A stretch of 64,000 nucleotides of DNA from Odobenus rosmarus divergens (lineage: Eukaryota > Chordata > Mammalia > Carnivora > Odobenidae), in the NCBI RefSeq assembly GCF_000321225.1, contig NW_004450380.1:3159107-3223106 (forward strand), read 5' to 3'. Of this stretch, positions 58,565 to 64,000 are shown piece by piece. The notes under the pieces were generated by a model. That model was not told the origin of the DNA. It did no database searches and saw only the letters and a list, made by a program, of their open reading frames with translations. A program made the position numbers and the translations under genes. Position 1 is the first letter of the stretch. The number at the start of each line of letters is the position of its first letter.

Positions 58565-58766
58565 AAGGGCGCCCGGGTGGCTCAGCTGGTGAAGAGTCCA
58601 CCTTCAGCTGAGGTCATGATCCCATCAAGGTCCTGGGATGGTCCTGCATTGGGCTCCCTGTTCAGCAGGGGACCTGCTTCTCCCTCTCCCTCTGCCTCTC
58701 CCTCCCACTCATGTTCTTGCTCACTCTGTTCTCTCTCTTTCTCAAATTAATAAATAAAAAATCTTA
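58565..58766 (+). mobile_element. CAN SINE
   Basis: GGGCGCCCGGGTGGCTCAGC head; 'cccatcaaggtcctgggatgg' is an internal variant. Flanks AAATTTGCTTTGTCC / AAAATTTTGCTTTGTCC. Confidence 0.96.
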
Positions 58767-58809
58767 AAATTTTGCTTTGTCCCAAAATACAAATCAATTT
58801 ACACAACAG

Positions 58810-59250
58810 TAGTAATATGAGAGTGCCTGCCTTACTAAATTCTTACTAACATTTGAACATTAACAATTCTTATTAATTTCTGCCGAATGGCATCTGACTC
58901 TTTGCCTTTCTTTGATTAGTAAGGTTAATTTTTTCCCCATATTTTATAGACTAACTGTACTTTTTTGTGGATTCTCTGTGTATTATATGGTACACTCTGT
59001 TGTCTATTCATTCTTCCAAATGATCACTAAATATCTGGGACAATGCCTCAAAACCATTTAGTTTGGAAAGGCCATCATGTTTACAATGCTTAGTTTTATC
59101 AGCTGTGAGCACAGTATGCCTTTGCAAATAATCTCCTATATTGTTTAATGTTTATAAATCTCTTTATATTTTCTTTGTTGTATTTGAAGTCTCTACATTC
59201 CTGCAAGACTTCTCAGTGCTTCTGTATGCAAAATATATGCTATTTTCCAA
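58810..59250 (-). mobile_element. Possible old L1, reverse
   Basis: 'ctgccgaatggcatctgactctttgcctttctttgattagtaaggtt' and 'tgtggattctctgtgtattatatgg' loosely follow a reversed ancient L1 ORF2 end. Diverged. Confidence 0.45.
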
Positions 59251-59290
59251 ATCACTCTCTCATATTTATTTTTATAAACAGGAAATTTTC

Positions 59291-59481
59291 TTTTTTTTAT
59301 TTTTTTAAGATTATTTATTTGAGAGAGAGAAAGCACGAGTAGGAGGGGTAGAGGAAGAAGGAGAGAGATTCTCAAGCTGAGCAGGGAACCTGATGTGGGG
59401 CTGGATCCACAACCCTGAGATCATGACCTGAGCCAAAACCAAGAGGCAGACACTTAACTGACTGTTCCACCCAGGTGCCCC
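59291..59481 (-). mobile_element. CAN SINE
   Basis: Head complement GACTGTTCCACCCAGGTGCC; flanks AGGAAATTTTC / AGGAAATCTTC. Confidence 0.95.
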
Positions 59482-59491
59482 AGGAAATCTT

Positions 59492-59827
59492 CTATTACGA
59501 CATAGGAATCACTATTTTAAAGTTATGAGTTCCTGAGTACAATCTGTTTGCTTTCTATTAGTTTTATCAGATTCTGTATTTTTATTTTCTAAAAAGTTTC
59601 TATTTCCACTTTGGTCCAAGAGTTAAAGTTTTTTAGTTCCCAAGCAATGGGTGGAGTTGAAACCCTTGATGCCTATCTCTACCCAAGAATCAATTTGGTA
59701 AATGTTTCAAGGATAACTTAAGAAAAAAAAAAGTTGTACATCTTTTATGAAAGATATAAAGTTGATTTCATTTAATGCTTTTTACCTGAAAATTTTACCT
59801 ATTTACATGACACTGATATTGATATCC
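59492..59827. other. Unassigned AT-rich sequence, perhaps old L1
   Basis: Phrases such as 'tttccactttggtccaagagtt' and 'gttagttcccaagcaatggg'-like text hint at reversed L1 ORF2, but too diverged to assert. Confidence 0.35.
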
Positions 59828-59839
59828 CTTTTAGTTTTT

Positions 59840-60036
59840 TTTATTTTTATTTGTTTATTTGAGAGAGAGAGAGCAAGAGGGGTGGGGGGAGAGAGCAAGA
59901 GCAGGGGAAGGGGCAGAGAGACAAGCTGACTCCCTGTTGAGCACAGAGCCTGACACAGGGCTCTATGCCAGGACCCCGAGATCATGACCTGAGCTGAAGT
60001 CAGATGCTTAACCTACTGAGCCACCCAGGCGTTCCT
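59840..60036 (-). mobile_element. CAN SINE
   Basis: Head complement CTACTGAGCCACCCAGGCGT; flanks CCTTTTAGTTTT / CTCTTTTAGTTTT. Confidence 0.95.
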
Positions 60037-60384
60037 CTTTTAGTTTTAATTTGCCTGATTTGCCTTTGCCTAAGATTTTACTTTAATCATACTTTTGTTT
60101 TTGGGTGGAGTGAGTGTTGTCACTTGTGAACACCTTATACTTGAGAGAGATCTATTCTAGGAGCTAAAGGAGCACCTTGCACAGAAACGAGTCTCAGCAA
60201 TTATTAAATTGTTCGTTATAAAACATCTGTCTTTCTCCATCATACTTGCACCTCGTAAGTGCCTAATAAAGTGAAGAGAGGTTTTCTCTGATAACTAAGC
60301 CAAGCTTCTCTGCTACTCTTAAAATTAGGAATACTATAATATTATAAATTAAAATATTACAATCCTTTCTAAGTTCATGGAAAT

Positions 60385-60496
60385 ATTTACAGACTGATGG
60401 GAGTGTGTGTTACATGAACATCTATCATATTCACATGTCATCAAAAGACTATCTAAATGTATACATTTTATAAATTATAATTCAATTTAAAAATGG
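60385..60496 (+). mobile_element. Possible old L1 3' terminus
   Basis: 'catcaaaagactatctaaatgtatacattttataaattataattcaat' resembles the end of old L1 3' UTRs. 60037-60384 is unassigned. Confidence 0.45.
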
Positions 60497-60504
60497 GCTT
60501 AGAG

Positions 60505-60708
60505 GGATGCCTGGGTGGCTCAGTTAAGCATCTGCCTTAGGCTCAGGTCATGATCCCACGGTCCTGGGATCAAGTTCCACATCTGGCTCCCTGCTCAGCA
60601 GGGAGCCTGCTTCTCCCTCTGCCTGCCGCTCCCCCTGTTTGTGCTCTCTCTCTCTTTCTCTTTCTCTGACAAAAAAATAAATAAAATTAAAAAAAAAAGA
60701 ATTTAAAA
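60505..60708 (+). mobile_element. CAN SINE
   Basis: GGATGCCTGGGTGGCTCAGTT head (missing CGG after AGT); TSD AAAAATGGGCTTAGAG at 60489-60504 and 60709-60724. Confidence 0.97.
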
Positions 60709-60724
60709 AAAATGGGCTTAGAGG

Positions 60725-62196
60725 AACAAAACAAAAGTATAGCTCATAGAGTAGCTTCCCTCCACGAAGAAGAGATTATTGGTGATACAGACATAAACAT
60801 TCTATTCATAAAATTATATTTGTGTACAAAATACTATCTCATGGTATTTTGTGACAGGGGAACTATCCCTTTGTTGTATCAAAAATTAAAGTTAGGTTTC
60901 AAGATGATTTCTACATAAATTATGAAAATAAATTTTGGATTTTCCTAATGATATAGGAAATAAAACAAAACCAAACAAAAAGTATCCCTGAGAGTTTACC
61001 AGTCAAGTAGAATAATTGCTTTGGTCTTTGAGATTTGCCTTAACAATTACCCAAACAAACAAACAAAGGTTACTTTTCGTCTACAAATAACCTTTACACT
61101 GTAGAGGTAACCTAACCTTTAAAACTCCCTCACCACCCAAGATTAAAACACTTTAAATATTCCTTACTACTCAAGTTGAACCATACTTTCCATCACCAAT
61201 CTGGAATTCATTTATGAAGGAAGACAGGGCATTTCAACATGAGCATTCACTCAATTTGTGGAAATAAAGTATCCTTCAGTCCCTTACAATTTTGCTCAAT
61301 AACATTTGCGAGGGAAAGTTTCAAAAATTTATTGGCAATACTCCTGGAAAATAGAGGGCAATTTACTGGCATGTGTGATTGTCAAGTGGGAGAATATGTC
61401 AATCACCCAATTACCAACTACTCATTGAGGAGGGCTTTTAAATACATTGTAAATGAAACAAGTAAAATTAACCATGATTCCAAATGCACTATACCGTATA
61501 AAACACAGAATAGAAGCCTTTTTCAAAATATGTGATTTATTCCAAAGAGTTTCGGAGTTCTCTGTGAAAGTTATTTGTATTGATCCAAGTTCCTACACCT
61601 TCCAAGGTCCTCTTCAGAGTGGATACTTATTCAAAAGCAACTAGAAAAAGGGAAACAAGTCTTCCAATCTGAGCTAAAGTTCCACAAAAGCACTAAGGAG
61701 ATAATTTTTTATTCCGTTCCAGTACCCTCCTTTTCATTTCATGGCCTCCTCCAGGCCCCAACATGAGCCTCCTTACCAGGAACCCCAAGAGAATTCTAAC
61801 TTTGTATAGGACACTTTGGAGGTGCAAAACTGAAGATCAGTAAACAGAATCCGTCTCAGTCAACCACGCTGCTGAGGACCAGTGTACGAAGACAATTCCT
61901 ACTTCCTGCCATTGCCCCAGATCCAAAAAGGGCACCACACTTCAGGGCCATATTTGCCTCTCCAGAGCCCTTGGCAGAGAGAGAAAACATCAAAATAACA
62001 GCAATAACAACAGCACACCATTTAAAATTGAACTGATACTGTAAGGAGAAAGCAATATTTTGTTCCTTAAAGCAAAAATGACATAGACAATCTAACTATC
62101 AGCAGCAGGAAAACATTTTCAAAGCAATGAGAATAACACCTATTTTTGCCTTTTGTCTGCGATACCAGTAAATGCTGGCTCTTCCCTTGAGGTGTT
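60725..62196. other. Long single-copy stretch
   Basis: No repeat was recognised. An open frame of 98 codons at 61239-61535 and an overlapping one of 63 at 61453-61644 show no known domain. Confidence 0.4.
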
Positions 62197-62212
62197 GACA
62201 TTAGTCACTCTT

Positions 62213-62451
62213 CTTTCTTTTCTTTTTTTTTTTTTTTTTAAGATTTTATTTATTCACTTGACAGAGAGACAGCGGGAGAGAAAGCACAAGCTGGGGGAGC
62301 AGCAGGCAGAGGGAGAAGGAGAAGCAGACTCCCCACTGAGCAAGGAGCCCAATGCGGGACTCAATCCCAGGACCCCGGGATCATGACCTGAGCCGAAGGC
62401 AGACGCTTAACCAACTGAACCACTCTTGAGCTAAAAGAACCTGGGCACCCC
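62213..62451 (-). mobile_element. CAN SINE with a small insertion in its head
   Basis: TSD GACATTAGTCACTCTT (62197-62212) and GACATTAGCCACTCTT (62452-62467). The head complement CCAACTGAACCAC...CCTGGGCACCCC is broken by 16 extra bases, TCTTGAGCTAAAAGAA, that match the downstream flank at 62463-62478. Confidence 0.95.
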
Positions 62452-62479
62452 GACATTAGCCACTCTTGAGCAAAAAAAA

Positions 62480-63230
62480 CACATGCATAAGAGACACACA
62501 TAATGCACGAATCCCCAAACTACACACTGTAACCAAATTGGTAGAAATAAATTTCTATTTTAATATAAAGTAAAAGGAAGAAAAGTCTTAAAATTTTTTA
62601 GGCTTGTGATTTGAATGTTATAGGAACCACTGTGATTCACTGACCCCATGGTACAAAGATCTATGCTTATATCCATGACTTGGTCAAATATTATCATACC
62701 AGCAGAGGCACCTATTAATGATGTTAAGAAGAAAGTGATTTAAACTTTCATACACTCTGCTAACGTGCTGTTCTCTTCAAATGAAAAGTGCAGGGGAATA
62801 TTAAGGGCCACCTCTGGGTTATGAGCAGAATTTATAACTTCACTGCTTTCTTAAATTAGATCCCATTGCTCACAATCCTCACCTCATTTAAGACTTTGTA
62901 AATTTAAAATAACAAGAACAAAAATGGTAACAATTCATCATTACAAAGGGCACAGTTGACCCAGAGTTGCCATGTCAACTGTCTAAATAAATTCTAGACT
63001 TATTAATGAAGAAATAAAAAAAATTCATAACCCCAACCACCAATGGCAGTCTCAAATGATCTTCCCAAACCTTGCTGAATTTTAACTGCCCACACACTAC
63101 TCATCAAATGAAGGTAAAAGTAGCTAAATACCATTTATTACTAGTTGTGGGTGCCATTATTCTATAATTTGAAAGGCATTCTTCCTTTTGAGTTTACCAT
63201 CTTGAGTTTATCACTTCAGCACTGCCATTA
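62480..63230. other. Unassigned AT-rich sequence
   Basis: Nothing recognised. Confidence 0.3.
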
Positions 63231-63246
63231 AAAATTACTAAATACT

Positions 63247-63438
63247 GGGGCACCTGGGTGGCTCAGTGGTTGAGCGTCTGCCTTCGGCTCAGGTCATGAT
63301 CCCAGAGTCCTGGAATCGAGCCCCGCATCGGGCTCCCTGCTCCGCGGGAAGCCTGCTTCTCCCTCTCCCACCCCCCTGCTTGTGTTCCCTCTCTCGCTGT
63401 GTCACTCTCTGTCAAATAAATAAATAAAATCTTTTAAA
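63247..63438 (+). mobile_element. CAN SINE, young subfamily
   Basis: GGGGCACCTGGGTGGCTCAG head, CTGCTCCGCGGGAAGCCTGC diagnostic block; exact 16-bp TSD AAAATTACTAAATACT at 63231-63246 and 63439-63454. Confidence 0.97.
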
Positions 63439-63454
63439 AAAATTACTAAATACT

Positions 63455-64000
63455 ATACATGAAAATGCCAGGCTGGATGTTATACTGTGCAAGAAAAGTC
63501 TGTTCACTCTACAGAAGAGCTCAAAAAGACAACATAAAATCAAGAGACCACACAGAAGAAGAATAAACATCTTCATGGCAGTAGAGCAACTGAATGGGCA
63601 AGGAATGAGCATAAAATTGTTGCAAAGTAGAATCTGAAGAGGCTGTGAGCCTCTTTCCAAGAAAAGCCTAGTCCACAAAATGTCTCAAACTGGTGTCCAG
63701 TCCTCCTTGAAAATATGGAGAAAAAGAGACAGGAAAAACGTGGGGCCAGGAGGGGAGAGTAGATGATGATAAATGCACAGGAAGCTTGCTATTTCTAAGG
63801 ATTTAGATAAAAATGGGGCAATTCAAAAATTGATCTCTCCAATGACATTAATCTCCTGCAGGCAAATTTTCAAAACACTCAACCCAGCAACTCTCCCAGA
63901 CCATCCTTATGCCAGACTTCAGGGAGAGAGCACCCTCTTGCTTTCTGCTTTCAAAAGGGGTGCTGCCTCCACTTAGTGATGTTTATAAAAATGGCAGCAG
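63455..64000. other. Unassigned single-copy sequence at the window end
   Basis: No repeat or exon was recognised. Frames of 88 (-) and 67 (+) codons show no domain. Confidence 0.3.

Overview
This window looks like gene-free, or intronic, nuclear DNA of a carnivoran mammal. The main evidence is 40 recognisable copies of the tRNA-Lys-derived CAN SINE family (SINEC). Their head reads GGGGCGCCTGGGTGGCTCAG, followed by a CT-rich stretch and an (AAATA)n tail. No copy has the canid SINEC_Cf head (a GGCGCAGCGGTTT-type box), and the L1 3' end at 618-785 matches caniform L1s. An arctoid caniform (pinniped, mustelid or bear) is therefore the best guess; the sequence alone does not settle which.

No protein-coding exon, rRNA, tRNA, snRNA or CRISPR array could be supported. 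The longest open frames (152-172 codons) run through SINE, L1, L2 or MIR sequence or have no recognisable domain, and I treat them as chance. Long single-copy AT-rich stretches (about 3.9-6.2, 8.4-10.7, 13.4-15.1, 24.7-26.1, 28.7-30.2, 36.5-41, 49.5-51.6 and 60.8-62.2 kb) could hold conserved non-coding elements, but that needs an alignment.

Layout. 0-1.2 kb: two L1 3' ends and a 0.2-kb tandem duplication, one unit of which was split by an L1. 2.1-3.9 kb: the 5' region of an old L1 carrying three SINEs, two at the same target site. 6.2-16 kb: SINEs and L2/MIR fossils, plus a perfect 28-bp palindrome at 9.4 kb. 16.7-21.4 kb: L2, degenerate L1 ORF2, SINEs and a hAT fragment. 23.3-26.4 kb: an L1 fragment carrying a 166-bp copy of a segment that also lies 2.7 kb downstream. 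27-36.4 kb: SINEs, MIRs, an L1 3' end, and a 149-nt all-purine microsatellite grown from a SINE tail. 36.4-42.4 kb: a SINE-free interval with MIR/L2 remains. 42.4-53.1 kb: L2/MIR fossils, a 36-bp minisatellite open on both strands, and a G-rich minisatellite. 54.2-55.7 kb: a nested L1 / MER8-type transposon / SINE stack. 57.3-63.5 kb: a dense cluster of young SINEs.

No genes act together here. What the window records is retrotransposition history, with target-site duplications and nesting order readable at many sites. I did not find a previously undescribed biological system. The most unusual items are the local 166-bp duplication, the two-strand-open 36-bp repeat array and the 28-bp palindrome.
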